From positions 51,095,708 to 51,159,707 of the forward strand of contig CM076847.1 of NCBI GenBank assembly GCA_039519185.1: a stretch of 64,000 nucleotides of DNA, read 5' to 3'. Origin of the DNA: Astragalus membranaceus. Lineage: Eukaryota; Streptophyta; Magnoliopsida; Fabales; Fabaceae. Numbering within the stretch: position 1 is the stretch's first letter; each line of letters opens with the position of its first letter. A model generated the notes under the pieces. It had not been told where the DNA came from and did not search any database. It worked only from the letters and a program-made list of their open reading frames with translations. A program made the position numbers and the translations under genes. Shown one piece after another: positions 1-11,934 of the stretch.

Positions 1-12
1 GCAAAGTTCTAG

Positions 13-1536
13 CCGCATTACACTGGAGCTAATGCTGAGTTTTCTAAGTGTATCAAGTTTGAGAATGGTTTGAGGCCCGAGATCAAGAAGGCAATCGGAT
101 ATCAGAAGATCCGTGTCTTTGCTGACTTGATTGATAGTTGCAGAATTTTTGAGGAGGATAGTAATGCTCACTACAAGATTGTGAATGATAAGAGGAGCAA
201 GTTTCAAGGCTGTAGTAAGCCGTATGAGGTCCCTGCGGGCAAGGGTAAGCAGAGAGCTGATGCTGGCAAGAGGACTAGTGGGGGAGATGCCCCTGCTAGC
301 ATTGTGTGTTTTAAGTGTGGCAAGCCTGGCCACAAGAGTGTCATGTGCAGAAGCGACGTAAAGAAGTGTTTCAAGTGCGGTAAGGATGGTCATGTGGTGG
401 CTGAATGTGAGCGCAAGGCAGTGGTCTGCTACAATTGTGGTGAAGAAGGGCACATTAGTACTCAGTATCCGAAGCCGAAGAAGGAGAGGTGCAGTGGAAA
501 AGTGTTTGCTTTGGCAGGTGAAGAGCCTACTGAAGATGATGGACTCATTAGAGGTTTGTTATCTGCTAGCCAGTTGCAGAAGTTAGCAAAGGAGGGAGTT
601 CAGTTATTCTCGCTGATGGCATCGCTGTCTGTTGAGAATCAAGTTATCATTGAAGAGTTGCAGGTGGTGCGGGAATTTCCTGAAGTCTTTCCTAATGAGA
701 TTCCAAGTGTGTTGCCTGAGAGAGAAGTGGAGCATTCTATTGACCTTGTACCCGGTACGAGGCCTGTGTCTATGGCACCGTACAGGATGTCTGCGTTAGA
801 ATTGTCTGAGTTGAAGAAGCAACTTGAAGATCTGCTCGATAAGAAGTTTATTAGGCCGAGTGTATCGCCGTGGGGAGCTCCTGTGTTGCTGGTGAAGAAG
901 AAGGATGGAAGCATGAGGTTGTGTGTTGATTATAGGCAGCTGAATAAGGTGACTATTAAGAACAAGTATCCACTGCCGAGGATAGACGATTTGATGGATC
1001 AGTTGGTGGGTGCTCGAGTGTTCAGCAAAATTGATTTGAGATCAGGTTATCATCAGATCAAGGTGAAGGACGAAGATGTTCAGAAGACTGCTTTCAGGAC
1101 GCGGTATGGGCATTATGAGTATTCGGTGATGCCGTTCGGTGTCACTAACGCGCCGGGTGTATTTATGGAGTACATGAATCGTATATTCCATACTTACTTG
1201 GATCGGTTCGTGGTTGTGTTCATTGACGACATCCTGATTTATTTGAAGTCGGAGGAAGAGCATGCGGAGCATTTGAAATTAGTATTGGAGATCCTGAAAG
1301 AGAAGAAGCTCACTCCTCGATTCATTGGTCCTTATCAGATTTCCGGGAGAGTTGGGACTATGGCGTATAGAGTGGCTTTACCGCCAAATCTTTCGAATTT
1401 GCATGACGTGTTTCATGCGTCGCAACTTCGGAAGTATGTTTCGGATCCATCTCATGTGATCCACATGGATGACGTGGAGGTGCGGGATAATCTCACGGTG
1501 GAACTATGCCTGTGCGGATTGAAGATCATGAGGTGA
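13..1536 (+). pseudogene. Internally deleted gag-pol of a Tekay-like Ty3/gypsy element
   Basis: This is a retroelement polyprotein fragment cut by the window start. An in-frame TAG at 10-12 lies just upstream and the first ATG is at 70. From that ATG it shows the gag C-terminus, then three zinc knuckles at about residues 80-131. The third has lost its last Cys (HISTQY). Reverse transcriptase motifs follow ([30 protein letters not shown]), and then directly the integrase C-terminal motif FIGPYQI. Against the related copy at 31759-35846, two blocks are missing: protease (junction near 553) and the rest of RT, RNase H and most of integrase (junction near 1303-1310). Both losses keep the frame. 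The end at 1536 results from a one-base loss near 1503 that throws the chromodomain out of frame. It cannot replicate by itself. Confidence 0.93.
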
Positions 1537-1688
1537 AGGTGTTAAGAGGCAAGGAAATTGCGTTGGTGAAGGTGGTCTGGTTAGGAGCTGCCGGTGAGAG
1601 CATGACTTGGGAGTTGGAGAGTAAGATGCGGGAGTCCTATCCAGAGCTGTTTAATTCAGGTGAGTTTTCGAGGACGAAAACATTCTAA
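1506..1688 (+). pseudogene. Frameshifted chromodomain tail of the Tekay-like polyprotein
   Basis: This continues the preceding polyprotein in another frame. It reads a chromodomain-like end (ALVKVVW, MTWELESKMRE, YPELF), which is the hallmark of chromoviruses and places the element in the Tekay-like group. Chromodomains guide integration to particular chromatin. The one-base shift near 1503 separates it from its protein. Confidence 0.85.
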
Positions 1689-1700
1689 GTGGGGGAGAGT
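1687..1700 (+). promoter_or_regulatory. Polypurine tract of the first Tekay element
   Basis: AAGTGGGGGAGAGT lies immediately before the LTR start TGTAACGCCC, the expected place for plus-strand DNA priming. It fixes the element's orientation as plus. Confidence 0.85.
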
Positions 1701-4154
1701 TGTAACGCCCAAATATTTAATTAAATTATTTAATTAAATATTTAGGTGTTCAATTATTTATTTATTTTAGTTGGTGTAATTATAATAACGATGGATTGAG
1801 AGGTGTGTAATTGGATTTTAGGTGATGGCGTTAGTGATCGGGCTTAAGCTGGAGGAAAGCCCGTGATCCAAGCCCGCTAGCTAGGCGCATAGGAGAAGCG
1901 CCTAGGCTAGGGTTTGGCTCACTTATGCGAATTGTTGAGAAAGAAAGGAAGTGGCGAAATAGAGAGAGGAGAAGAGAGAAAGAGTACGGCGCGAATTCAA
2001 GGGAGAAGAAGAAGAGGAGAATTTCGCAAATTCAAGGGAGCAGGGAGGAGCTGTGTTGCTGAGGTTCTGTTGGTGACTCGATCAAGAGAATTGGTGCTCT
2101 CCTAATATAAGGTAAGGGTGGGGTTCTTCCTTATAATGGGGTTTTATGATGGGGTTATGCGGGAATAGGTCCTATGATGTCTAGGGTTCGATTTTGATGT
2201 TGAGTTGATGATAGTTATATCATGATTATGTTAATTGAAATTTTGGCTTGATTTGGTGATTGTTGTAGCTCTAGAACATGGTGTTCATTGTTGTTATTAT
2301 TAAGCGCATGCTAGATGCTCGATTAAATTGTTGTTTGGTGTTGTGATTTACAATTTATGATAACTGGCATCGGGGTTTAAGGATTGGTGAACTAGATTGG
2401 TGACTAAATCGAAATGGTGATTTAATGTGGTGAAATTCTGAAATTTTGGGTCCCTAGGGCGCCATGGGCGCCATTGTCCTAGTTGCTGTTTTTGGAGCCT
2501 TGTTGCTGGGCGCCAAGTCTGTCGAATTTGTTGAGACAGAAGCTGTCAAAGTCGCTGAGACAGAAGCTGTCGAATTTGTTGAGACAGAAGCTGTCAAAGT
2601 TGCTGAGACAGAAGCTGTCTAATTTGTTGAGATAGAAGCTGTCGAAGTTGCTGAGACAGAAGCTGTCGAAGCTACTGAGACAGAAGCTGTCGAATTTGTT
2701 GAGACAGAAGCTGTCGAAGTCGCTGAGACAGAAGCTGTCGAATTTACTGTGTCTCAGTTTTTCCCCTATTTTGTTTTTGCAATATCTTTTGACTCGGGAG
2801 TCCGATTGAGACGTTTCAAAATGTTTTGGAAAGCTTATTCAGAGGCCTAGCTGAATATTCTAATTTGAGGCACAGTAGTCCATTTTTCTGGAAAAAGTTG
2901 TTAACCGTTGGTGTAAGCGTTAAATGATGATGTTTTAAAAAGAAAGTTGTCATGTCTCCAATACTTTAGAAAAATTGTCATTTGTCCCTGGTGCTGTGAA
3001 AAACCCTCGTGTCTCAAATGTTTTAGAAAATTGTCGTCATCTTGGTGTGTTGGTGCTGTTTTGGAAAATTGTTGTCTTCTTTGTGTCTTGGTGGTATTTT
3101 GGGAAATTGTTGTCATCTTGGTGTCTTGGTGCGGTTTGAGCTAGGTGTGAAGGCTCAAACCTTGGTGTCATTGGAACTCGGTGTGAAGGTTCCAAGTCTT
3201 GGTGTTCCGTTGTGTCGGGTGGTTGGTGTTTTCGGTGTCGTTGTGGCTAGGTGTGAAAGCCCAACTTTGGTGATATTTGGTGATTGTTGTTGGTGTGTCA
3301 CATTGTGACTATTTTTGGTGATTGTCTGTGTGCATACATGGTGTCGCATACAGCATATGCATTTGTTTTGGTGAAGGCCTTTGGTCTTGGAGCTAGGTGA
3401 GAAAGCTCAAATTTTTCTAAAACTGGCGAGCCTGGTGTGAAAGCTCGATTTTTGGTGAATTGGTGAGCCTGGTGTGAAAGCTCTCAATTTTGGTGACGCC
3501 CCTATTTACGGGCAAGACTTTTGGTGATTTTGGTACCACATGCATATGCCCGTTGGTGTGGGTTGCATTCATGCATTGTCATGACATATGGTGACTGGTT
3601 GTGATGTTTATAATTTGACGTTACCCCTTCTGTTTGAATGTTACCCCTATGCGGTAACGTGATGTTACCCATTCTGTTTGAATGTTACCCCTTCTGTTTG
3701 ACTGGTTGTGATGTTTATAATTTGATGTTACCCCTTCCTATCATTTTATGCTATTATATTGAAGATATCTCACCCCTTCTGTTTGAATGTTACCCCTATG
3801 CGGTAACGTGCAGGTGATTGCGAGTGAAGGCTTAGGTACCTTCGCTATTCTGAGTCGGTGTCGTCGGTGTCCTTGCTTTGATGTGTAACACTCAAGGGGG
3901 GGGGGGATAAACGCTAAACTTTGGCTGTTATATTTTGTTGTTTGGAGTCCATTCAGGACGTTGTTAGTTTATGTTTTAAAACTTATATTATATTCTGCTA
4001 CGTGGTGATGTATTTTTGACAAGGTGTTAATTTTATCGTATGAGACGTTTTGTTTAACGATGAATGTGTGTGACATCTCTTTTCGAAATATGAAATAAAT
4101 TTTTGTGAACTCTGATTTTATTAAATAATTATCGGGTAGAAAAGGGGTGTTACA
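1701..4154 (+). repeat. 3' LTR of the first Tekay element
   Basis: The LTR runs from TGTAACGCCC to GGGGTGTTACA (2,454 bp). It starts with a perfect AT palindrome (1711-1743). It also holds a 24-bp minisatellite (2518-2748), GGTGT-rich degenerate repeats (3040-3500) and repeats around GTTACCCCTTCTGTTTG (3604-3815). Its plan resembles the LTRs of element D (29134-31639 and 36223-38728), so they are related families. The five bases after the end are CAAAG, the presumed target duplication. The 5' LTR lies outside the window. The sequence after 4154 resumes in Tat-type pol on the other strand, so the element inserted into an older Tat copy. Confidence 0.9.
2518..2748 (+). repeat. 24-bp minisatellite inside the LTR
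   Basis: About nine imperfect 24-bp units contain GACAGAAGCTGTC, an inverted repeat with a 3-base loop. The spacers alternate between GAATTTGTT-like and AAAGTCGCT-like. The unit is eight codons long and one frame reads a repeated VETEAV/AETEAV peptide until an internal stop. There is no sign that it is a gene. Confidence 0.9.
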
Positions 4155-6990
4155 CAAAGCAGTCACAGTAGTCCTTTATTACAGCCACCACTTGATCTCG
4201 TTCTTGAGGTTGTAATTTACCACTAACCTTGGTCATCCTTGACTCCTTTTCACTTCCGAGGTTCATCTCCAACAAAGGATCTTGCGCTTCAAACGTGGGA
4301 ATATTCCTTTGGATGGGCTCTAGGCAGGGATGTTCGGCTAACGTCCCATCAACGAGGTCATCGGAGCCTCTTGGTAGGGGTGTTCCTCAAGTTCGTGCTC
4401 TTCATTTATTGCACCATACAAAGCCTCCTCGATGTTGGATTCGATCTGAAACAGGTGTAGCTGATCCAGCAGGCTCTGTACTTCTGGTGGGAGACTAATC
4501 ATTATTCTTATTGCTAGGCTATGGGTCAGCCAACATCTTGAATTCAAAACCTCTTTTGCTCTAGCCACATGACTCTATGCCACCTTCCTCATAATTCCCT
4601 GGGATGGAAATAAGATGTAAATGGGGGGAGTAGAAGACGGACTCAAACATCTTTACCTCTGCAGGGAATGGACTAAGGTCTGCTTCCACAATTTCCAATT
4701 TATCCCCTATCCATATCATTAATTTCTGATGTAGGGTAGAGGGGAAACATTCACTGGTTTGGATCCAATATTTCCCCAGGATCACAGCATACGAGGGCTT
4801 TCCTTCTATCACGAAGAAGGCCGAGCGAGTCACCTTGCTCCCAACTGTCACCTCGGCCACCAACACTCCCAAAGCGTGGGATGTGTGGCCCATGAAACTA
4901 GTCATGGTCATGGTGGTTGGGATGAGGTCCTCAGCATTCTTCCCCAATTTCTTCATAGTGGCCAATGGCATGATATTCATGATAACACCACCATCCACGA
5001 AGACACGATTAAACAGCTTCCCATTCAAATTGGCTTTGATATACAATGGCTTCAAATGTCTAGTCATGTCTGCTGTGGGTTTCTCAAACAGTATTCCTTC
5101 CGCAACTCCTCCCTCGAGTTCTGTCAAGGCATCCCATTCGGCCTCCTCAGCAAAGACATCTCCCTCACCATCTCTATATCAGCATAGAACTCCCCATCGG
5201 CTCCATCCATGATGTCATCGAGGATTGACCCTGTTAGGAAATCTTCGTCAAAATCCAATGGGCCAAAGGGTTTCTCTTCGTCTTCTCCCAAGAGGTCATC
5301 CTCTTCAAATTCTTCTTCGGTCATAGTCCCTTCAACTTACGGTGCATTGACTGGCTGAGGTGGTTAGGGGCTGTTGGGTCCATACAAACACTCTATCACT
5401 GCCACGGTCAGGGGGCTATAAGGTGCATCCACCATCCCTATCATGGTGGGGGGCTCTTCCCCCATCTTAGTGGGTGCACTAGGGCCAACAATGTCGGGGG
5501 TTTTCTATTCTGAAATTGTTTCCTCGACTAGTTTTGGGAAGGCCTGGTACAACGCCGTAGCCACAGTGGCTGCGGAGATGGTCTGGGCATTCCCTTCTCT
5601 GGCTGACATCTGAAACGTCTCCCTCATTCTGTTGTAAGCTCTCGCCCTCTGTTGCCTCCTTTTCTGTGAACGATATTTGGAGGCAACCCCAGGTGCTGGT
5701 GTTTCTACTGCTACCTGCGTCATCCACTGATCCTGTGGCACCTCTGTAGGTGGCTTCACAATTCTAACAGCCCTTAATTGATGATCGCTCAAAACAGTAA
5801 TATATATTAATGTTGAGCCTTGGGCCTCGGTGACCTGCGCTAGCCTTCTTTCCTCTTTGGGATGAGACTCTTTACCTGGGTGTGGCATGGTGGCCTGTCC
5901 AATGGGATCATTGGCAGTCGACCATGCCCCTCAGGTGAGATCTGCTAGAGTCTTTCCCTCACATCTCTAGGCTGAGATTTGTGCCTCTCTATTTTGAGCT
6001 TGGATAAATGTAATTTTCTGAGGTCATGAACAAGCTTCCCTGGCTTTGGGAGCTTCTTTTGAGTTCCTTGAGGTTGACTCGGTCGTCCCATCAGCAACTT
6101 TTCTTGCAACAACGCCATGCGGTCTGCCACCGTATATCCTTTAGGGGGTGACCCTAATTGGTCGAAGACAGATACCTTCTTTTCTGGGAGAGTCTCCTGC
6201 TTGGGAATCCATACATACTTCTTCTTTCCTTCCCTCGGTCACTCCCTGAGAAGGAGACCATACTAATGTTCATGTTGGGGAAAGGATCAGTATCAATACT
6301 CATCTCATGTGTCCCCTTATCGGCCATCTTGAACCTCCCTTTCTTTATAGCCTCCTGAATGGCTCGGCGGAAGATAATGCAATTGGAAGTAGCATGATTC
6401 AATGAATTATGCCACTTACTAGTACTTCTTCCCATTTATCTCTTCATGAGGGGGTATTTTATGGCCATCGAGGAGCTTAATCTGTTTGTCCTTGAGAAGA
6501 TAATCAAATATTTGATCGGCCTTAGAGATGTCAAAGGAATACTCAACCTTGTTTTCCGCCTCGTCCTTCTCCTTTCCCTTGGCAGGTTTAAGAGCAGGAC
6601 AGAGGTATGCTTTACCTTTGACTATCTCAGCCACTAAGATGCCTGCCGTGTAATCAGTTGATTCATCATAATCTGAGTCCTCGACTGCATCAACTACTGA
6701 TATAAACTGGGGCCCTCGACACCTAGTACCTCTCTTCCTTTCTCTTTCTTGTATATACTGTTCAATCTGCACTGCCTTGGAAGCTAAGCCACTGAGGTCA
6801 CTAAAAGCTTGTCCCACAAGCTTCTCCTTCAATTGAGGGTTTCCAGAGATGGCCATGGAGGTAAGTTGGGATTCTGGAAACGGTACTTAGAACTTTTCGG
6901 CCATCTTTCTAAATCTTTCAATGAAGTCTGTCACAGCCTCATCCACCTTCTGCCGTAAATTCATGTGATCGGCAGCAGTAACTTCAAGCT
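4155..6990 (-). pseudogene. Decayed Tat-type gypsy gag-protease-RT start
   Basis: Read on the minus strand from about 6990 down, broken frames give gag (DFIERFRKMAEKF; SLKAVQIEQYI-type region near 6770). A Cys/His segment follows (CKWHNSLNHATSNC, near 6400), then a Pro/Lys-rich linker (5500-6150). Next is a retropepsin-like domain (4561-5127) with VFVDGG where an active protease has D-S/T-G, and VILGKYWI. The run-up to RT stops at 4155. At least five separate frames are needed, so it is dead. The first Tekay element inserted next to position 4155. The linker is very like a segment carried inside the LTR at 50005-50580. Confidence 0.85.
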
Positions 6991-7089
6991 GTGGCTAATA
7001 AAGTCTGCCATGGAAGCACCTTTCTCTGTCTGCCCAGGCCTGTATATAATCGGGTGGGAGAGAAGAATACCATGAGAAGGCAGTCCCTA

Positions 7090-8375
7090 TCAAGGACAAG
7101 GCGAACAGCTGCAACTTATGGAACTCGTTCTGGTTTCCTTCCCCACATTGGCCCGCGAATCGTTCTGGAACTCGTTCTGGTTTCCTTCACCAAACTCTTC
7201 AAAGCCAACTTTACCGCCTCACAGGTTAAGCCAAAGTCAGAGAAGACACTCAGTGCCATGTACCAGTGTGAGGGCGATACCATTAGGGAATACATTAAAG
7301 GGTTCAACGCAGAAGCCCTTAACGTTTATGGACTGGAAGACAATATACAGTTACTCTACATGTAGGATGGCCTTCGCTCTAGAAGTTTATTCTTACAAAG
7401 GTCAGCAAAGTACATGGAGTATGAGGATGACGAAATAGCCGCCCGAGCTGACAAAAAGGAGCCGACTGAAAAATTAGCCCCACAAACTGCAACTTGACAT
7501 AAGAAAGAGCAAAGAAACCCTCGCCAAGAGTAAAGAACTCGAGGGCCTCATTTTACCGAGAATACCCCCATCAATGCCCCAACGGAGAGTATCCTAGTCG
7601 AGTGCGCTAACACTGAACTCCCAGGAATCAAGCCTCCTGACCCTATTCCGGAAAGAAAGTGGACCAACAAGAAGAAATATTGTCGTTACCACCGAAGTAG
7701 CGGCCATGATACAAATCAATGCATCACTTTGAAAGATGACATAGAAGGGTTGATCAGGAAGGCAAAATTTACTCCGTACGTCAAGAAGGATGAGGGCCGA
7801 ACACGCGCTCGATCTCTAAGGAAGGGCATAGAAGTGGTTAACGACACCAAGAAGACTAAAAAGAAGGAAAGAAGTGACTCCGACCAACACGAGGATGAAC
7901 CCAAAAGCTCTAGTTGCCCGGTGGCAATGGTTATTTTTGGAGGGTACCCCGTAGAGGGTGGAGCAACGAGAAAAACCATGAAGAGAAGGGGGCGAGAGAT
8001 AATGAGTATCGCCAAGTCAACCCCAACCAGGCCATCAGTAAGCCAATCTCCTCTACAATTCATTGACGAGGATTTGATCGATGGCAAGCCTAACCAACAT
8101 ATCTCGTTAATCATCCAGGTCGTGTTGGCGAATTTTGATGTGAGAAGGATCTTGGTGGACCAGGGCAGTTTGGCTAATATCATTTTTGAAGACCTCCTCC
8201 CAGTCATCAGGTTCTCTTAGAAGGACCTTGTCCCTTATCAAGGGGCCAACCTCTCTGGGTTCAATGGATTCAAAGCCAGACCCTTCTATTTCTTTTTATG
8301 GACTTGCTTCTCGCCACCTTCAGAGCAACGCTTGCTACTTTGACCAACCCGATCGCCGGAGGCAACAGACTAATA
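7090..8375 (+). pseudogene. Tat-type gag-protease fragment, plus orientation
   Basis: The fragment contains gag (FTANFTASQVKP-like, REYIKGFNAEALNVYGL), a stop at 7363-7365, then the knuckle CRYHRSSGHDTNQC near 7680. The protease motif ILVDQGS sits near 8155, and a frameshifted LSGFNGF tail follows. These match the polyprotein at 58949-64000 (CRYHKSKGHDTNDC, ILVDQGSSADIMF), so it is a decayed relative of that lineage. It runs opposite to the Tat remnant on its left and is cut at 8375 by a copia LTR end. A 22-base phrase occurs twice between 7119 and 7195. Confidence 0.85.
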
Positions 8376-8650
8376 TGAAGAAAAATATAAGTCACAAGAA
8401 AGGGGGGTTGAATTGTGACACATTTTAAAATCCTTTTCTAGACTCAAATTCTTTTGGAAGATATAATTTTGTTCCTAAAGAATTTGCTTGACTTGCTTTG
8501 TTTAGAAATCAGTTAGAGACAAAGCATTATAGAAAGCATGTAGAGACGACACAGAGATTTATAGTGGTTCACCCCAAACCCAGGGCTACGTCCACTCCTC
8601 ACACCTAGTGAGATGAACAGGCCTTAGAGAAACACGTTAGATAATATGAG
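8376..8650 (-). repeat. Copia LTR fragment, minus orientation
   Basis: On the minus strand this ends like the LTR at 11935-13104: a stretch meaning 'ACTCACTAGGTGTGAGGAGT', then CTATAAATCTCTGTGT, then CCCCCCTTTCTTGTGACTTAT at the tip. It is therefore the inverted counterpart of that LTR end, from another copy of a related SIRE-like family. The inner boundary near 8650 is approximate. Confidence 0.7.
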
Positions 8651-8959
8651 AAGAAGAGTAGGAAACGAAGAAGGTCAGAAGCTTCAGGCAATGAAGAAAC
8701 TACTCTGGATAGTTCAGAAGCTTCTGAGGCTCCAAAGGAGGATCAACTACAGCAAGAACATGATGACGGTGAAAAAGAGAAAGAAAGGCATGCACAATAA
8801 CTGTTAAATCTCAAAGGAAAGAAAAGTGTTGAATCAAATTGGAAATAAAAGGTAATGCCTAAGAGGAAGAAAGTAAAAACACCTCCTAGAGGCATCCTAA
8901 GGATAACCTCCTAGAGGCGTTCTAAGGATAACATCTGGTAATGCCTAAGAGGAAGAAAG
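8651..8959 (+). mobile_element. Copia internal remnant upstream of the solo LTR
   Basis: This is AG-rich sequence with an acidic, lysine-rich reading (EASGNEE, APKEDQ) but no catalytic domain that I recognise. It holds a short direct duplication (GGTAATGCCTAAGAGGAAG twice). The solo LTR splits it from 10636-11920. It is probably the 3' non-pol part of the same copia element. Confidence 0.5.
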
Positions 8960-9324
8960 TGTTGAACCAAGTTCAAACACTCTTTGTTTTGTATGATAAC
9001 AAATTACAATCTGTTTACTAATGGTTATAGATGAACCAAAGCACAGGATATCTAAAAGTGTAGCAGCTCGGAGGAGAAGCTACTCAAGCGTTCAAGACTT
9101 ATGTGTTATTCTGCTTTCCATAGGACGCGTGTAAGATCCCGTCACTTCAGCTTTATGACTTTTGTAGTTGAGAGATGATCTTTTAAAATAGAACTGTTCT
9201 GTTATAATAGAATTGAGCTAGGCTTGGTAAAATATTTTATATAATAGCTAATAGGTTAGGCACAAATAATGAATTGTTGTTTTTTTAAAGAAAATAGACT
9301 CATGGCTTAGTGTTTTAAAAGAAC

Positions 9325-9850
9325 TTGTTTTTGAAGTAAAGAATCGATTCTTGATTTGGTCTTTAAAGCAAGAAATCGATTTCTCTCTTGCTTTTAGAGC
9401 TAGAAATCGATTTCTCGTTTCCTAGTGTAAAGCCAAGGATCGATTTGTGGCTTGATTGTTTTTAAAAGAACTTGTTTTGGAAAGAAAGCAATCGATTGAT
9501 GACTTTGTGTTTTTAAAGTGGAAAATCGATTATTCTCTTGTTTTATTAAGAAAACAATCGATTTTGGACTTGATTCATCAAGCACAAAATCGATTATGAG
9601 CCTGATTGTGGGAAGCACAAAATCGATTATCCACTTGATTTTTAAAAGGTCTCTTGTTTTCATAAAAGCACATAATCGATCATGGCCTTATTTGTTTTAA
9701 AGCACAAAATCGATTTTGCGCCTATTTTGATTATGTACATAATCGATTTTGAAGCAAACAATCGATCATTTAGTTGTTCTCTTTTTAAAGAAAAGAATCG
9801 ATTGTCACACTAAGTGATTTTAAGGAAACAATCGATTCTTCTCTTGTTAG
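9325..9850 (+). repeat. AATCGATT palindrome array in U3
   Basis: About twenty copies of the 8-bp palindrome AATCGATT, or near variants, lie 20-45 bp apart between T-rich spacers. They stop just upstream of the TATA box at 9884. The copia LTRs at 41179-42783 and 45590-47194 carry a comparable array in the equivalent place. Confidence 0.9.
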
Positions 9851-9883
9851 AATTGTTCCACTGGTCATATTTTTTACAAACTC

Positions 9884-9891
9884 TATAAATA
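9884..9891 (+). promoter_or_regulatory. TATA box of the solo LTR
   Basis: TATAAATA lies right after the AATCGATT array and before the presumed R region. This is the expected core promoter position in a copia LTR. Confidence 0.7.
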
Positions 9892-10635
9892 GGCTTAGGG
9901 TTTCTCTCGATAAAGGTAGAGAGAAGACAAACCAAATATTCACAGAGAAAAATCGTAAAACCCTACTGCACTTTTATTCTTCGCATTTTTCATCACTGGG
10001 TAGGTTGGGAATCACGCTGATCCAAATCTCTCATCTCTCTCAACTACATCATTGTCATATGCTTCATTTATTGGATCCTAGTTATCAATTGTAAACATCT
10101 ATATTTGGTTGTTGTGAAATCCTGAGAGTTGTCTTGGGTAATTCAATCAGGGAGATTGAATTGTAGTGAAATCCTTAGCGGGGAGCTTGGGTTCTCAATT
10201 TGGGAAAATTGAGATTGGTGTGATAGCTATAGGGGATTTACTTGCTTGTAAGACGTTGAAGAAGTTCTTCTCTTAGAGTGGTTATTATCAAGTTCGAAGG
10301 TTGCAAAGTCGGAGGCCGAGGACGTAGGGCTTTTTATCCCGAACCTTGTAAAAATCACGGTGTACTTCTTTCCATTATGTTTACATTGCATTTCCCTTAT
10401 AATTGTTAATTGTTATTGCATTTGATATTATTGTGCTTAGATATCATTATCATTGTAATTGTTTCTGCCTATTGTTATAGCTTGCATAGTTGTTGCGTAT
10501 AGTTTAAATCCTTTTTTCCGCATTCGATTTAAACTAGCATCTTCAATTCTCAAAAATAAAAAAAAAAGATTTCATTTTTAGCATATAACCTTATTCACCC
10601 CCACCCCCCCTCTAAGGTTATCATATAGTCCAACA

Positions 10636-11920
10636 GAAAGTAAAAACACCACACAAATCAATCATCAAATCACCCAACATAGGAGCCTTCACCTGATAAA
10701 ACAGAAGAGCTGCATATCTCACCTACTTAGGAAATGGCTGACAATTTGCAGACAACAAAAGAAATATAAAGTTCAGACCTAGGTGATGAAGGGAATTCAA
10801 ATCTCAATGTTGCGATTGATCAAGAAAGTGATACGCTGGTGGATATTGATAATGTCACATTGACATTCTCCGAAGCTACACAAAAGACTTTCACTGAGAA
10901 GCCTCTTTGTGAACCATCTATTGAGGGGGAGCACATCCTAGAGCAAACACCTAGTCCATTTGCTAATCAAGTAGCTTGTGAAAACTACTAAATCTTCAGA
11001 AATCTTTTGAGAAAGTTATTCCTCAGTCAAACATTGAATCCCCAAAAGCCAACACTCCACATACCTTTCAAACAGAAGACTTCAGAGACATGTTCTCCTC
11101 CCCTCCTATCTTTGATAAATCAGTCCCTCCATCAAATCTTCAACAAAGTCCTCCTATTGCTGCTCAGCCAATCATTGTTGGTGGTATTGCTGGTTTCTAC
11201 TCTGATAATCCACCTTTCTGAAGGTGCTTCCTCCTCCAACAAGGTTGAAAAAAAACTGAGAAAGGTGAAAACATTTCTCAAACAAGTTCTGGAATGGGAA
11301 AGGTTGATGCAAGAAGGTCAACGTGCTCAAAATGCCAAGTATCATCAGATTCAACAGTGGCTTCTGACGACTGCTTTACCTACAATCAATCCATCTCTTG
11401 TAATTCCAAAATATGGTCCCAGTCTTCTTGTCCAAGATGTCCCTAAGCCTGCTACTTCCACATCTTCTGATGACTCATCTCCTTCGAAGTACCTACTTTA
11501 TCTGGTTTCTTCCCCCTGCCATTTGATTGATGACAAAGGCGGAGAAGGGTTATATTAAGTTTATAGGTTTCTTAAGTGGGGTAATGGAGAGGATAGATTT
11601 TTTTTTTTGTATATGTTCAAAATCGCATTTCTGTACTATAAAGAGCACTTGTTTTGTGAAGCTGAAGCTTCATATTATTCAGTTGTATGCTTTTTAAATT
11701 TTCTCATTATATGATCCAGAAGTGTGGGCCAAAAATGTATCATTTTGCGTCACCATTAATGAATCTGTTATGGTCCTAATTGCTTGTGTGCTTTACTGTC
11801 TATGCTTAAAAAAAGCTACAGCACAAATTAAAGGGGAGCATGGTCCCAATTGCTTGTGTGCATATACAACTGTTATATCAAAGAAACCTTAAAAACTTAT
11901 CAAAAGGATTTGTCATCATA
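10636..11920 (+). mobile_element. Copia 3' internal region
   Basis: This sequence lies between the solo LTR and a polypurine tract. It contains an open stretch (11007-11558) reading a Ser/Leu-rich segment followed by a charged helical part (KVEKKLRKVKTFLKQVLEWE). I see no RT, RNase H or integrase motif. SIRE-type copia elements can carry an extra ORF after pol, so this may be such a remnant, but I cannot confirm it. Confidence 0.5.
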
Positions 11921-11934
11921 AAAAAGGAGGGGAT
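11921..11934 (+). promoter_or_regulatory. Copia polypurine tract
   Basis: AAAAAGGAGGGGAT immediately precedes TGTTGAGGC, the first bases of the following LTR. It sets that LTR as a plus-orientation 3' LTR. Confidence 0.8.

Larger units (their letters stand above)
8960..10635 (+). repeat. Solo LTR of a SIRE-like copia element
   Basis: The 1,676-bp unit runs from TGTTGAACC to AGTCCAACA. It is flanked by the 5-bp duplication GAAAG (8955-8959 and 10636-10640). There is no primer site or coding region between the ends, so it is an LTR-LTR recombination product. It interrupts an older copia remnant. U3 carries a dense AATCGATT array followed by a TATA box. Confidence 0.93.

Noticed and set aside
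9325..9850. Possible CRISPR-like array
   Set aside because: The repeats are only 8 bp, imperfect, unevenly spaced, and lie in a plant LTR. There are no cas genes and this is not a prokaryote.
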